Notes: a model not told the origin generated them from the letters alone. Shown: positions 48,101 through 55,329, counted from the stretch's first letter. The stretch: 64,000 nt of DNA from Anaerofustis stercorihominis (GCF_024623185.1 NZ_JANJZK010000011.1:1-64000); one strand, 5' to 3'. Numbers and translations: made by a program.

Positions 48101-48560
48101 GTTGGATAAAAAAATGAATTCAAGTTATAATCATTTACTATCTTATATAAAAAAGAATGTTCATTGGTATAAGCCTTCAAGTATAATTGGATTTTATAAG
48201 CATTTTGTTTCTTTAGTAAAAACTGGTGGTGCCTGGGATTTAAAACGAAAAAAAGAATGGAAATTTAAGAAGAATAAAACTTATTATTTTTATAAAACTA
48301 AATTAAAAGATGCTGCAGATGTTGGTAATATTCATTTTGGGTATGTAGGTTTTGGTTTCTTTTCAAGGGCTGTTTTATGTGCTGGTGCTGGTGCATACCA
48401 AATTAAAAGTGGAACATCTAAATGGAAGTTTTGGTGGTCATACGGAGATGATCCTAGAGATACTCAAATGATAAGATTAGGTTATAATGTACATTGGGAT
48501 AGGCATAAAAACCAGCAAAAGCAAAAAATTGCAAATAAGAGAAAGTTATGGAAAAAATAA
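39165..48560 (+). CDS. Giant secreted RHS-repeat protein with C-terminal type-44 toxin domain
   Basis: A 3131-residue polymorphic toxin. The ATG at 39165 has AAAGGAG upstream. A signal or anchor helix lies at about residues 14-37. A DNRLRE-type domain (about 310-485; FPELSAKIKN, EVTWNKRP, LVQEWARG) is followed by Ig/fibronectin-like modules to about residue 1380. YD/RHS repeats follow (about 1500-2880; many YDYDEKGN and YEYDGYDR units), then the RHS-associated core (YNARYYNPEDGRFVTVDTYR, YCANNPINFTDPSGH). The last 165 residues are the toxin: WDLKRKKEW, GNIHFGYVGFGF, AGAGAYQIKSG, YGDDPRDTQMIRLGY match polymorphic toxin type 44. The RHS shell encloses the toxin and releases it after core cleavage in known systems. 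A DUF5412 immunity gene follows directly. Confidence 0.9.
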   Translation: MKEERKIRRRIEKFVSLLVAFLLFFEVFLGGFSPIFAKASENSDVKSMRVDTSRKDDVIEKGKDYTIYENEDGSRTIDMYTDNVREKDENGEYVDYDSSIETLPQKRSRSASDYKYKNVSGVTDVMLPSDFADNKLISVSKDGKDQVTFRPIFEKEADSNETKGELQKENVTDIYEGNEEKNTKIIYGTDDKNVKLEYIPLDNGIKENIILNKKPDNNKFYYELTCKGMVPTIPEVGGVLFNDKISGEEKGAILVPYMTDSSEGGAYSEDLHYSLEEIDKENDKYKLILTVSRDYLDDDNRIYPVIIDPTYTAKSTDGVKDVYIESGYPTSNFYVSTIRKMPIGYGSTDKVCRTLMKFPELSAKIKNNYVTSAALKLYELSNGSPFSTVEVHKNASSWALGEVTWNKRPKWTSTVYASKKLSNTTAVHSLNITKLVQEWARGTQANYGILLKASVESSGTKNYNSFHGTRSSTAAKRPTLSVNYTVPSPKPPGKAEVTVNGAKTVYVNNKSGDKALAVKWTGVTSNCLEAVQARHIRYKADNVFDNATETMAYKNTGTVAASGTYNTKAALSSGWSEGRYGIGIRGVDKGNNKGSGTYCYIYVDNTAPNKVSNIKLTSSRDGTSQTTSKVKVTYTSGSDPGTNSSGVAKHNIILYGEDGNVIQNVTTANMSTYTFTNVEANQNVYVKIASIDKANNKSAFVQSANHSISNMVKPEIDHANTTSSLSDDTYINNVNKEMFISWKVNYKDGDKELNLGKITCNVLKEDGIAVSGFSEKNLVFPSSVTGYPKEYKEYDVSNVFGNIDTLVDGKYKVRLRFYSSDNLIYDEKDFIYNKDTTSPEIDINTPDENAVLKLVSNISYTAADAISGIKDSKIYLVYSNGKEKLLTENSGNYNFDTTNYDEGNYKIKIVVNDKAGNKNEVLRNVSISNPPPTPIVDFAKVFGGSNDNIELNYSWVRGDESISKVDHIEYAMDNKENWISIQDSNPNIDENNRYENKTANLSVENLKEGTHTFYFKAVDHDGVSGTIRSLKYTVDATAPVISISKPAMNSKFIDLVFLKGTVEDPHLLSYDVMIANGENTVESDYTLVKTVDNPKEKDNISGTLAVLNLKDNDKYPIGQKLSIKVKAKDTCNNVNNTNNVIVVEKKDVIHHDADFSVEKTTVTDGGKSEDMVLVGEEKASFSLKTLQNESYNENNTSYYIDGSTESKGEDGKFDFSDNEKFSDDSIHSLIVRDTVSETPKYSVPTYDYNLYDNIDVSDETLTNLERENNLISLTDKSISGEYIIKSDAAGIVSENTLSLKVMAEDTIPEGCEVEYYLSLNDKDYIKVNNDEEYYLGGSRDKFILDSLKLNNIKLKAVLKGNGENSPSISSVNVLAKGSSGDVLKVDMMNKYNPKNVQVKSGLNYRTKISWDKVEGADNDNVIYEIYRSEGDTFDVNKAEVVAEGVKDNYWFDSYTPIDQYSNANNNEGIMTRSSAIMNYEKDFSYKVKAVKDFSGKVRKSNGTLGNNPSTLPALNEYTKRLGDKDYLGYFDFETPVSNGKVEQSMGNFVYEQSDGSVKGKNYDIDMSRVYNSNSTSVTPLGIGWDYEFNQILLQTYDEYGDEMGMVYKDGSGTIYNFAKIKNEKLSVKENIDEASGNIVSRETKYQSPFGTYILLTKIEKLDIDDIDSDGDLSEVIDVNYIIKTKDGDTSTFDRNSQIISTEDRNGNTMVYRYFDEDINAPMDSNIDYRSKGKKGLLKEVEVLNGKSISEFDNEYKTKLSESSENQQKFKNSRSIMTFEYNDENMIERVNMPHGKYVTYSYKNVSFGLGKNRKVLASVNSHVDENNSLDYSYGYSSGSNLSTIKDGENNEYTIDYYNDNDKLDMVKKVTYPNGEGKSYEYSKIGGDESAQKFDKTTEYIHKKADIGDKLKNIIGEDPTVIASSEVKYNVDGNIIYSKDAKGNEVVSEYENGLEVKTTKTVDTYTLSNGTVQKGSKEKVSTTKYDSIPDNNSLACIADTKGNVLKETAEDGSVTEYKYDSEEFDADSEITTLDGKTLEQNKYDYDEKGNILTEEETVSGDKTINTYDEDGELLIEENITAGNKISSTSYVYDDKGNTVSETTKNASGSEERTTNSEYDKFGRVTKETDAKGYSTMYEYDGYDRVIKTTKNSLTDSEIAEGGSNKPIVTENRYNNNGSLVYEKKEDGSEITYEYDDMNKAVRTETVKDGQSSVTTNSYGYAEGNETDFIMGNEENRNYDFLYKETSTTDGIESISYSDVNGQNVKEYSRGNTTYNEYDNQGQLIKTFNIEDDADVKYGRLTMNLYDEKGQQTCTIENPIYDAENKVYTADDQKSLVTTTKYDKLGNKISETDPMGNETKYGYTEDKKLNKVILPGENVTETMENISEGDNTKAETKNALGNKSEEVTDSFGNTVEIRDIGKGTETEKKIVTKYDYDKNDNKVKETYSNGDYKTFSYDYDGKLLKEEHFRKDDIKKSEDIVYSYDLSGNVVKVVQSKYSGEEVSSVRYTLNSYDGRNRLVSSYEGEKETPSENERLRYSYNDKNELIKVTYPNLEAGTKEVIYEYSENGKVMNIKAVTSSSSAEKLVRQYTYSPKGNVENIKDYTGFDAGNDNYILRSYEYDLFDRVTHIKYANGDDLTNAKEEYKFTYDKNGNILTEEIFNDYLTEVGNKIHAVKSYTYDELGRLTKVEVTDKPDNDSVTTTTYTYDKVGNRLSRTKDGAREDYEYNDLNELLKVKSGENIIKEYSYDANGNTKKEVSGSKETNYSYDISNQMTKYEAKGGENVTLTQNNEYNYEGQRIRKEVVDSSKETPVTKVNNYVYDRGNVICTTDNENKLISSNILNLDGSVISSARLDNSHFKYHSYNKDTRNSTSTLVGDDNVGIVAYKYDEFGGTEVLGNTSFENEVCYTGQVYDKETGDYYYNARYYNPEDGRFVTVDTYRGEFEEPLSLHLYAYCANNPINFTDPSGHKKKKKQIVYLNDKLDKKMNSSYNHLLSYIKKNVHWYKPSSIIGFYKHFVSLVKTGGAWDLKRKKEWKFKKNKTYYFYKTKLKDAADVGNIHFGYVGFGFFSRAVLCAGAGAYQIKSGTSKWKFWWSYGDDPRDTQMIRLGYNVHWDRHKNQQKQKIANKRKLWKK

Positions 48561-48962
48561 ATGAAAAAATTATTAAATAAAAAAATTATATTTTTTGTAA
48601 TTATCTTATTTATTGGCTTATTTATACATAGAAGTTTTTTTTCAATGTCTAATTTGCCAAATGGTAAGCATATTTTTAGAAGCAGTTCACCATCACATAA
48701 ATATACTTTTAATGCATATTTATGTGATGGTGGTGCGACTACCGATTATGCTATTAGAGGTGAAATAATAGATAATAATACTGGAAAAAAGAGAAATATT
48801 TATTGGGACTATAGAGTTAATATTGTTAAATCCAAATGGATTAATGATAATAGTATAGTTATTAATGGTAAAAAAATAAATGATGTAAAAAAAGATAAAT
48901 ATGATTTTAGAAATAGTGAAGAGTATGATGAGGATTTTAATTATGAACATTTTTATAAATGA
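48561..48962 (+). CDS. DUF5412-like immunity protein for the type-44 toxin
   Basis: A 133-residue protein with an N-terminal transmembrane helix (about 8-26) and an outward beta domain: YLCDGGATTDYAIRGEI, KKRNIYWDYR and KSKWINDNSIVINGKKI, the DUF5412 pattern. It begins at the base after the toxin stop codon. A paralog (55326-55700) follows the second type-44 tip, which links this family to that toxin. Membrane anchoring suggests the toxin is met outside or during entry. Immunity function is inferred from position and recurrence. Confidence 0.8.
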   Translation: MKKLLNKKIIFFVIILFIGLFIHRSFFSMSNLPNGKHIFRSSSPSHKYTFNAYLCDGGATTDYAIRGEIIDNNTGKKRNIYWDYRVNIVKSKWINDNSIVINGKKINDVKKDKYDFRNSEEYDEDFNYEHFYK

Positions 48963-49047
48963 TATGTTTTAAATTAAACATATTGAAAAATAATAGAATA
49001 TATAGTATGTTTGATGTGAGTAAAATGTGAAATAAACTAAATAAACG

Positions 49048-49157
49048 AAAGGCAGAAGCAACGGGATTGGGAATGGGCTGAGACTCGCTTATTAAGATAG
49101 GGCTTCTGCTTTTTGATTACATGGATAATTCTTCGAAATGAAGAATTATCCATGTAA
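49048..49157 (+). repeat. Two-hairpin cassette-boundary module, copy A
   Basis: Hairpin 1 has arms GCAGAAGC (49052-49059) and GCTTCTGC (49102-49109) with flanking A and T runs, enclosing 42 nt that include TTGGGAATGGG and GAGACTC. Hairpin 2 is a perfect 18-bp inverted repeat (49117-49134 / 49140-49157) around GAAAT. RHS homology starts at the outer edge of hairpin 2. Hairpin 1 can act as a terminator for the cassette before it. Confidence 0.8.
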
Positions 49158-50238
49158 TTATGAAGGGCAGAGGATAAGGAAAGAAGTTGTTGATAGTAGT
49201 AAGGAAACTCCTGTTACTAAGGTGAATAATTATTATTACAACGGCGAAGAAATTTTGTATATAACTGATACAAATGATAAGAAAATCACAGAAAATATTT
49301 TAGATACAGACTTTACTTTAAGATTTTATAACAATCAGCCAACGCTATATACTCTCAATACTGACGGACGAGGTTCTACATCGGTAGTTGTGGACTCATT
49401 AAATAGGGGTATAACGGGATATAAATATGATGAGTTCGGAAGTACTGAAATAGTGGGTAATACAGAATTTAATAACGAAGTATGTTACACCGGACAAGTA
49501 TACGACAAGGAAACCGGGGACTATTATTATAACGCGAGGTATTATAGCCCTGATGACGGTAGGTTTGTGACTGTGGATACTTATAGGGGTGAGTTTGAAG
49601 AGCCACTAAGTTTGCATTTGTATGCTTATTGTAAGAATGATCCTATTAATTATAATGATTATAGTGGGCATAAGTATGATAGAGGTAAGGCTATGAATTA
49701 TGCAAGTAAAATGTGGAATAAAGGTTATTATGATTATATAAAAACAGGTTATTATTATTATAAAACTGGTGATTGCGCGAATTTTGTTTCTCAATGTTTA
49801 TACAAAGGTGGTATTAAAACAGATAAAGACTGGTACTCAAAAAGAAGTGTAAAGAAAAAAACTTCTCCTTATGCAAAAAGAGATTGGCGTAAAAAATATG
49901 ATTGGAAAATTGCATCTAGTTGGAGACAAGTTAATCCACAGCGAGATTATTTAAAGAAAGGTAAAGTTACATGTAAAGGGGAAATAAAGAAAAATACTAA
50001 TATGAAAGAATTTATTAAAAAATATAAACCTCAAAAAGGAGATATATTAAATTTTAGAAGAACACCGAAGAAAAGTATAAATCATGCTGCAATGATTAAC
50101 AATGTGGTAAATAATACAAAGAAAAAAAAATATGGTATTAAATATACTGGACATACTGATCCTGCATGGAATAAGAATGTAATGAAGTATTTTGATGATT
50201 ATCCAGATGGAAGTGTATATGTTTTACATGTAAAGTAG
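49138..50238 (+). CDS. Orphan RHS tip with C-terminal putative amidase (Amidase_6) toxin
   Basis: A 366-residue open frame without promoter or ribosome binding site; its ATG lies inside hairpin 2. Residues 7-180 repeat the end of the full RHS gene (YEGQRIRKEVVDSSKETPVT, YDEFGSTEIVGN, YYNARYYSPDDGRFVTVDTY). From residue 183 a new C-terminus reads YDRGKAMNYASKMW, TGDCANFVSQCLYKGGI, PQKGDILNFRR, NHAAMINNV and YTGHTDPAWN: an Amidase_6-type cysteine hydrolase fold with Cys in GDCANF and His in NHAA. It is probably a silent cassette able to replace the active toxin end by recombination. The gene behind it is the likely immunity gene. Confidence 0.8.
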   Translation: MKNYPCNYEGQRIRKEVVDSSKETPVTKVNNYYYNGEEILYITDTNDKKITENILDTDFTLRFYNNQPTLYTLNTDGRGSTSVVVDSLNRGITGYKYDEFGSTEIVGNTEFNNEVCYTGQVYDKETGDYYYNARYYSPDDGRFVTVDTYRGEFEEPLSLHLYAYCKNDPINYNDYSGHKYDRGKAMNYASKMWNKGYYDYIKTGYYYYKTGDCANFVSQCLYKGGIKTDKDWYSKRSVKKKTSPYAKRDWRKKYDWKIASSWRQVNPQRDYLKKGKVTCKGEIKKNTNMKEFIKKYKPQKGDILNFRRTPKKSINHAAMINNVVNNTKKKKYGIKYTGHTDPAWNKNVMKYFDDYPDGSVYVLHVK

Positions 50239-50248
50239 GTACATATTA

Positions 50249-50899
50249 ATGAAAAAAAGAATATATATAATATTTATAATAATATTAATATTTAGTTTTC
50301 CTTTTCTATATAATTCTATAAAAATACATAAAGATATGTTTTTTGAAATATATCATATTAAAAAAATTTTAAATAGTTTTACATTAAATGAGAATCATAT
50401 TAAAACATTAAAAGGTATTAAATATATAGGAAATAATAGTAAAAACATAATTAATATTTCAGATATAAATGAATTGCCATTAACTCAACTTATAAAATTA
50501 GATAATGATATAGACGGAATAAGGTATCAATATGATGATATGGAAAGTAATATTTGTTTTATAAATTTAAATAAGTGCATTTTTGATAAGAAAAAGATAA
50601 AAAAAGTATTATTAAAAGAATATGACGGGGTAAAACATTATATAAAAAAAGAGGTTTTAAATAGTGAACTTTCTATTATTAAAAGGCAATGTGTACTAAA
50701 TAGTGGTACAATTAATGGATTTAATTATTTTTATTATATAAATTATACTCCCTTACCAGCAAATAGTTGGGATGAAAAAGAAGCTCATTTATTTGTATAT
50801 ACAGATAAAATATTTATATCTATAAGAGCTCAGCAAGTAGGAACAAAGAATTTAGGAGCAGGACAGTTAAGGAAACTAATTAATAAAATCAAAAAATAG
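50249..50899 (+). CDS. Putative immunity protein for the amidase tip
   Basis: A 216-residue protein with one N-terminal transmembrane helix (about 4-23) and an outward, Lys/Asn-rich domain without a family I recognise. It starts 10 bp after the amidase tip with no terminator between, and is followed by a boundary module. Position and anchored topology match the other immunity genes in the array. The function is inferred from position only. Confidence 0.55.
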   Translation: MKKRIYIIFIIILIFSFPFLYNSIKIHKDMFFEIYHIKKILNSFTLNENHIKTLKGIKYIGNNSKNIINISDINELPLTQLIKLDNDIDGIRYQYDDMESNICFINLNKCIFDKKKIKKVLLKEYDGVKHYIKKEVLNSELSIIKRQCVLNSGTINGFNYFYYINYTPLPANSWDEKEAHLFVYTDKIFISIRAQQVGTKNLGAGQLRKLINKIKK

Positions 50900-50903
50900 A
50901 TAT

Positions 50904-51012
50904 AAACAGGAGTAGAAAAAAAGGAATATGATACTACAATGATTATCTTTCACTGATATTCATAAAAGTACTTCTGTTTTACCCGCTATTCTTCATAATG
51001 AAGAATAGCGGG
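50904..51012 (+). repeat. Two-hairpin cassette-boundary module, copy E (divergent)
   Basis: Hairpin 1 is AAACAGGAGTA (50904-50914) / TACTTCTGTTT (50969-50979), preserving pairing with changed bases relative to the other copies, enclosing 54 nt. Hairpin 2 is the 13-bp inverted repeat CCCGCTATTCTTC (50982-50994) / GAAGAATAGCGGG (51000-51012) followed by CTTTTTAA. Loops of hairpin 2 are 5 nt, as in the other copies. Confidence 0.7.
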
Positions 51013-51130
51013 CTTTTTAATTATTTATAATGAAATAAATATAATATATCATAAATATTAATCTATATATATTGAAAAATACATGATTTTATGATAAATT
51101 AAATGTGAGAGAAATATGATATAAAACTCC

Positions 51131-51230
51131 AAAAAGCAGAAGCAATGTAATTGGGAATGGGATAAGACTCACGAAATAAGATAGGGCTTCTGCTTTTTGA
51201 TATATAGAAAGTTCTTTAAATTGAAGAATT
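51131..51230 (+). repeat. Two-hairpin cassette-boundary module, copy B
   Basis: Hairpin 1: AAAAAGCAGAAGC (51131-51143) / GCTTCTGCTTTTT (51186-51198), with TTGGGAATGGG, AAGACTC and AAATAAGATAGGGC in between as in copies A and D. Hairpin 2 is reduced (TTCTT 51212-51216 / AAGAA 51224-51228). It lies 118 bp after copy E with no gene between, an empty slot. Confidence 0.75.
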
Positions 51231-51293
51231 GTAAGAAAATTATTAAATTTATATAAATTTCATTTTTAAAGGAAACTAAAGGAATAATATAAC

Positions 51294-52349
51294 ATGTTAA
51301 AAAAAATATTTATAAGTATATTATCAATATTAATAATATTTAGTTTGAGTGCTTGTAGCAACAATACATTGTTCAATGACGATTGTGATTTATATAATAA
51401 TGATATTATTAATAACTATTTTCAAATGTATGTTTCAGATGGTAAATCTAATTCATACTTATCAACAAGCAAATTTTTATATAACATAAATAATAAAAAT
51501 ATTTATGAAAGTTTTTCTGATACAAATCATAGTGTAAAAAACTTGAATTATTTTAAAAATACATTATATTACTTAAATGAAAGTACAGGAAATTTATGTT
51601 GTTTAGATGAAAATAAAAATGAAAAAATTATTAAAGAAAATATAGAAAATTATGTTATTGCCAATAATAAAGTTTATTTTTATAAATACACAGATAATAA
51701 TAAATTAGAAATTCTAACCAATAAAAATGAACTTTATAATATTCCCAATATTGATCAAAATAAATTTATTTTTGTAGACTTAAAAACATTGTATTATATA
51801 GGAAGAGATCCTAAAAATATAAATGATGATATAAAATCTGATTTAATTTATCATTATGATTTAAAAAAAAATAAAATAAATACAGAAATTAATTTAAAGG
51901 ATATAAAAAATATTAAAGGAGAGAATTTATCTAATTATGAGATAGTTGATTTTAATGTAGCCGATAATTATATTTATATATTTATTAAGTATAGTAATAA
52001 AATTTTATTATTAAAGTACGATTTGAATAATAAACATTATACATTTTTAAATCAAAAGTATTTAAAGGACAGTGAAGATTATTATAGTTGTTACTATACG
52101 CATAAAAATGCTTATCTCATAACAAAAGATGAAGATAATTTTTATATTTATAAAGATAATTTAAAGGGTAAAAGTATAAACAAACCTCTTATAACTATAT
52201 ATAATAAATTAGGAACAAGGGGTGAAGACTTAGATTTATTAGCTATAAATAAAAAAAATATTTTAATAAATAGTAGATTAGGTCAAGAAAGGAGTCATCT
52301 ATTTCTTTATGATTATAATGGAAAATTTATAGAAGATAAAATTCTTTAG
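51294..52349 (+). CDS. Lipoprotein, candidate orphan immunity protein
   Basis: A 351-residue lipoprotein. A signal peptide with lipobox LSAC (Cys21) leads into many short strands (YYIGRD, NYIYIFIKYSNKILLLKYD), suggesting a beta-propeller like DUF5050 proteins. It occupies an immunity position in the cassette array but has no toxin tip before it; instead module B precedes it. Its stop codon directly abuts the next RHS fragment, without a boundary module. It may be the remains of a cassette whose toxin was deleted. I do not know its function. Confidence 0.55.
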   Translation: MLKKIFISILSILIIFSLSACSNNTLFNDDCDLYNNDIINNYFQMYVSDGKSNSYLSTSKFLYNINNKNIYESFSDTNHSVKNLNYFKNTLYYLNESTGNLCCLDENKNEKIIKENIENYVIANNKVYFYKYTDNNKLEILTNKNELYNIPNIDQNKFIFVDLKTLYYIGRDPKNINDDIKSDLIYHYDLKKNKINTEINLKDIKNIKGENLSNYEIVDFNVADNYIYIFIKYSNKILLLKYDLNNKHYTFLNQKYLKDSEDYYSCYYTHKNAYLITKDEDNFYIYKDNLKGKSINKPLITIYNKLGTRGEDLDLLAINKKNILINSRLGQERSHLFLYDYNGKFIEDKIL

Positions 52350-53726
52350 CTACACCTACGACGAACTTACAAGGCTTACAAAGGTCGATGTAACGGATAA
52401 GCTGGATAATGACAGCGTAAGCACCACAACATATACTTACGACAAAGTCGGCAACAGGCTAAGCAGGACAAAAGACGGAGCGAGGGAAGAATACGAATAC
52501 AACGACTTAAACGAACTATTAAAGGTAAAGAGCGGAGAAAGCATAATAAAGGAATATTCCTACGACGCAAACGGGAACACGAAGAAAGAAGTGAGCGGAA
52601 GTAAGGAAACGAATTATTCTTATGATATCTCCAATCAGATGACCAAGTTTGAGGCTAAGGACGGGGAGAATGTTACTTTGACTCAGAACAATGAGTATAA
52701 TTATGAAGGGCAGAGGATAAGGAAAGAGGTTGTTGATAGTAGTAAGGAAACTCCTGTTACTAAGGTGAATAATTATTATTACAACGGCGAAGAAATTTTG
52801 TATACAACAGATGAAAATAATAAGAAAACCATAGAAAATATATTGGATACAGATTTCACTTTAAGATTCAATAATAATAAATTATCAGTATATACACTTA
52901 ACTCTGACGGACGAGGTTCGACATCTGTAGTTGTGGACTCACTAAATAAGGGTGTAACGGGATATAAATATGATGAGTTCGGAAGTACTGAAATAGTGGG
53001 TAATACAGAATTTAATAACGAAGTATGTTACACCGGACAAGTATACGACAAGGAAACCGGGGATTATTACTATAATGCAAGGTACTACAGTCCTGATGAA
53101 GGAAGGTTTGTGACCGTGGATACTTATAGGGAAGAGTTTGAAGAACCTCAAAGTCTTCACTTGTATGCTTATTGTGCTAATAATCCGATTAACTTTATTG
53201 ATCCTAGTGGGCATAAATATGATAGAAATAAAGTTACTAAATATATAGAAAAATATGCATTTAAATATAATAAAAATTATCCAAATTTTAATACTAATGG
53301 TGGTGGAGATTGTGCTAACTTTGTTTCACAGTGTGTTAGATATGGAGGAATTGCAAAAAATAAGAAGTGGTATTGTAATAAAAGGAAAACTCCAATAAAT
53401 GGTAAGTATGGTAAATGGACATGGAGTAAAGCATGGGCTGTGACACCTAAATTATATTCATATATGAAGAAAGGGAAAAAAGTTGTAAAAATAAATAAAA
53501 AGAAATATATAGCTGATAAAGTCAAAAAAATAATATTAAAAAGGGAGATCTTATATTTTTCAGATTACAGGGGTTTGGTGTAAATCATGCTGGTATAGTT
53601 AGTTCTATAACTAGAGATAAAGATATAAAATATGCTGGACATAACACGGATAGAGCTTATTGGCCACTATCTAAATCCTTTGATACTAATAGTAGATTTA
53701 TGAAAGTTAATATAGTTAGGATGTGA
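52350..53726 (+). pseudogene. Truncated RHS tip with frameshifted amidase toxin
   Basis: This fragment has no start codon at its 5' edge. It copies the RHS gene from about position 47185 (YTYDELTRLTKVDVTDK) through the core YNARYYSPDEGRFVTVDTYR. The C-terminus is a second Amidase_6-type toxin (YDRNKVTKYIEKYAF, GGGDCANFVSQCVRYGG). The frame is lost at an A7 run (53524-53530): the continuing frame reads KNNIKKGDLIFFRLQGFGVN and then HAGIVSS, YAGHNTDRAYWPL up to TGA at 53724. One extra A would restore the full domain. An internal GTG at 52591 could start a partial product. Its presumed immunity gene follows. Confidence 0.8.
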
Positions 53727-53730
53727 TCAA

Positions 53731-54282
53731 TTGAAAAAATATTTTATATTTATTTTATTAATATTATCATTTATAATAGGGATATTTTATTTTTTATATG
53801 ATATATTAACATTATCTCCAATTCAACTTGTTGATAAAATATATTATGAACAAAATAATGAGGAAAAAAACTCTAAAAAATGTGAAGAGTTTGTAACAGA
53901 ATTGATTAAAAGTAATAATTATGATAAATATAATAAGAATATTTCAAATGATAATTATAACCTAATAAAATCATATCATTATTATATAGATGATAAATAT
54001 AAAAATTTAGTTAAACCGTATCCTATAAAATGTATTTATAATGAAGACAAAAAATATATTATTTACTATAAAACAGGATATTTTGTCGAAGACCCAAATA
54101 CTTCAGAGTATATTTATGCAACAAGTACTAGTACTATGAGAATCGTTATTTTTTATGATTCTGAAATATGGAAGGTAAAAGAAGTAGATACTGAATTAGG
54201 TATTGAAGGGTTAGGGTCAAATAAGTTTAAAAAAATATGTATAGATTATATTAAATCTATAAAATTAAATAAATTTTATTAA
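53731..54282 (+). CDS. Putative immunity protein for the second amidase tip
   Basis: A 183-residue protein with an N-terminal transmembrane helix (about 4-25) and an outward domain (IYYEQNNEEKNSKKCEEFV, then PIKCIYNEDKKYIIYYKTGYF and IVIFYDSEIWKVKEV), which resembles small NTF2-like or DUF4829-type extracellular domains but is not assigned. TTG start directly after the toxin remnant. It is intact although the toxin frame is broken, as expected for an immunity gene kept under selection. Confidence 0.55.
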   Translation: MKKYFIFILLILSFIIGIFYFLYDILTLSPIQLVDKIYYEQNNEEKNSKKCEEFVTELIKSNNYDKYNKNISNDNYNLIKSYHYYIDDKYKNLVKPYPIKCIYNEDKKYIIYYKTGYFVEDPNTSEYIYATSTSTMRIVIFYDSEIWKVKEVDTELGIEGLGSNKFKKICIDYIKSIKLNKFY

Positions 54283-54351
54283 TAATGAAAATGTTTATTT
54301 AAATATATCATATATTTATTAAGAAAAAAGTGTGAAACAAGTCAAGAAAAT

Positions 54352-54449
54352 AAAAAGGCGGAAGCAACGGGATTGTGTTGGGTCAAACTCTCTATATAAA
54401 TAGTGCTTCTGCTTTTTGGTTATACGGATTATTCTTCGAAATGAAGAAT
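54352..54449 (+). repeat. Two-hairpin cassette-boundary module, copy C
   Basis: Hairpin 1: GCGGAAGC (54358-54365) / GCTTCTGC (54405-54412), with one G-T pair replacing A-T; the interior has diverged. Hairpin 2: ATTCTTC (54431-54437) / GAAGAAT (54443-54449) with the GAAAT loop identical to copy A. Confidence 0.75.
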
Positions 54450-54463
54450 TGTGCGATATCGGC

Positions 54464-55329
54464 TTAAATGTGATTTCCAGCGCAAGATTTGAAAATGGCA
54501 GTGCTAAATATTATTCTTATAATAAGGATACGAGGAACTCTACTTCTACTATTGTAGGAGATGATAACGTAGGTTCTGTTGCTTATAGGTATGACGAGTT
54601 TGGCGAAACCGAAAAACTTGGAAATGAAAGTTTGGAAAATGAAGTGTGTTATACGGGACAGGTGTATGATAAAGAGACGGAAAATTATTATTATAATGCT
54701 AGGTATTACAGTCCCGATGAAGGAAGGTTTGTGACTGTAGATACTTATAGGGGAGAATTTGAAGAACCGTTATCACTTCACTTATATGCTTACTGTGCCA
54801 ATAATCCTATCAACTTTACGGATCCAAGTGGGCATAAAAAGGTAGACATAACAAAGAAATTAAGAAAAGCTATGAAAAAGCATTATGAAGCATTTAGAGG
54901 AAATTATTGGTCCAATATATATATATGTATGGAGCAATAGGAGGAAGGACAAATAGTATTAAGTATTTTATCAATAAGGTTAAAAGCGAAGGGAAATGGG
55001 ATTTAAAATATTCATGGAAGTTAAAGTCATCAAAAAAATATAAGTTTGGTAAAAAAACATTAGCTTATGATGATCCAGGTAATATACATTTTGGATAAGT
55101 TGGAGCATTTATGTTTACAAGTAAAGTATTAAGATTAGGCGCTGGTTTATATCAGATTAAATCGGGAACATCTAGCCTTAGCTTTTATAAATCTTATGGA
55201 GATGACCCTAGAGATAGTGAAATGATAAAATATGGATATAAATTAGCTAAAAAAGACGTGAAGAAGGGAAAAATTGGTCCTTGGTTGATTAGATCCTATT
55301 CAAATAGTATAAGTTGGAAGAAGAAATGA
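54464..55329 (+). pseudogene. Orphan RHS tip with broken type-44 toxin
   Basis: The fragment starts at LNVISSARFENGSAKYYSYN, matching the RHS gene from about 47695, and keeps the core to DPSGHKK. The type-44 toxin is broken twice. A frame change falls in an AT dinucleotide run (about 54914-54926) and fits a gain of one AT unit. Later TAA (55096-55098) replaces the Tyr codon of the conserved GNIHFGYVG. The remaining frame gives KWDLKYSWKL, LGAGLYQIKSGTS, YGDDPRDSEMIKYGY. No promoter or ribosome binding site was seen. The DUF5412 immunity gene behind it is intact. Confidence 0.8.

Noticed and set aside
49062-49102. Possible G-quadruplex in copy A (GGGATTGGGAATGGG plus a later GGG).
   Set aside because: The fourth G-run is about 25 nt away, and copies B and C do not keep the G-runs.
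52591-53583. A normal 330-residue RHS-amidase protein starting at GTG 52591.
   Set aside because: RHS homology extends 240 bp further upstream in the same frame, and the C-terminus leaves the amidase frame at A7; it is a truncated, shifted fragment.
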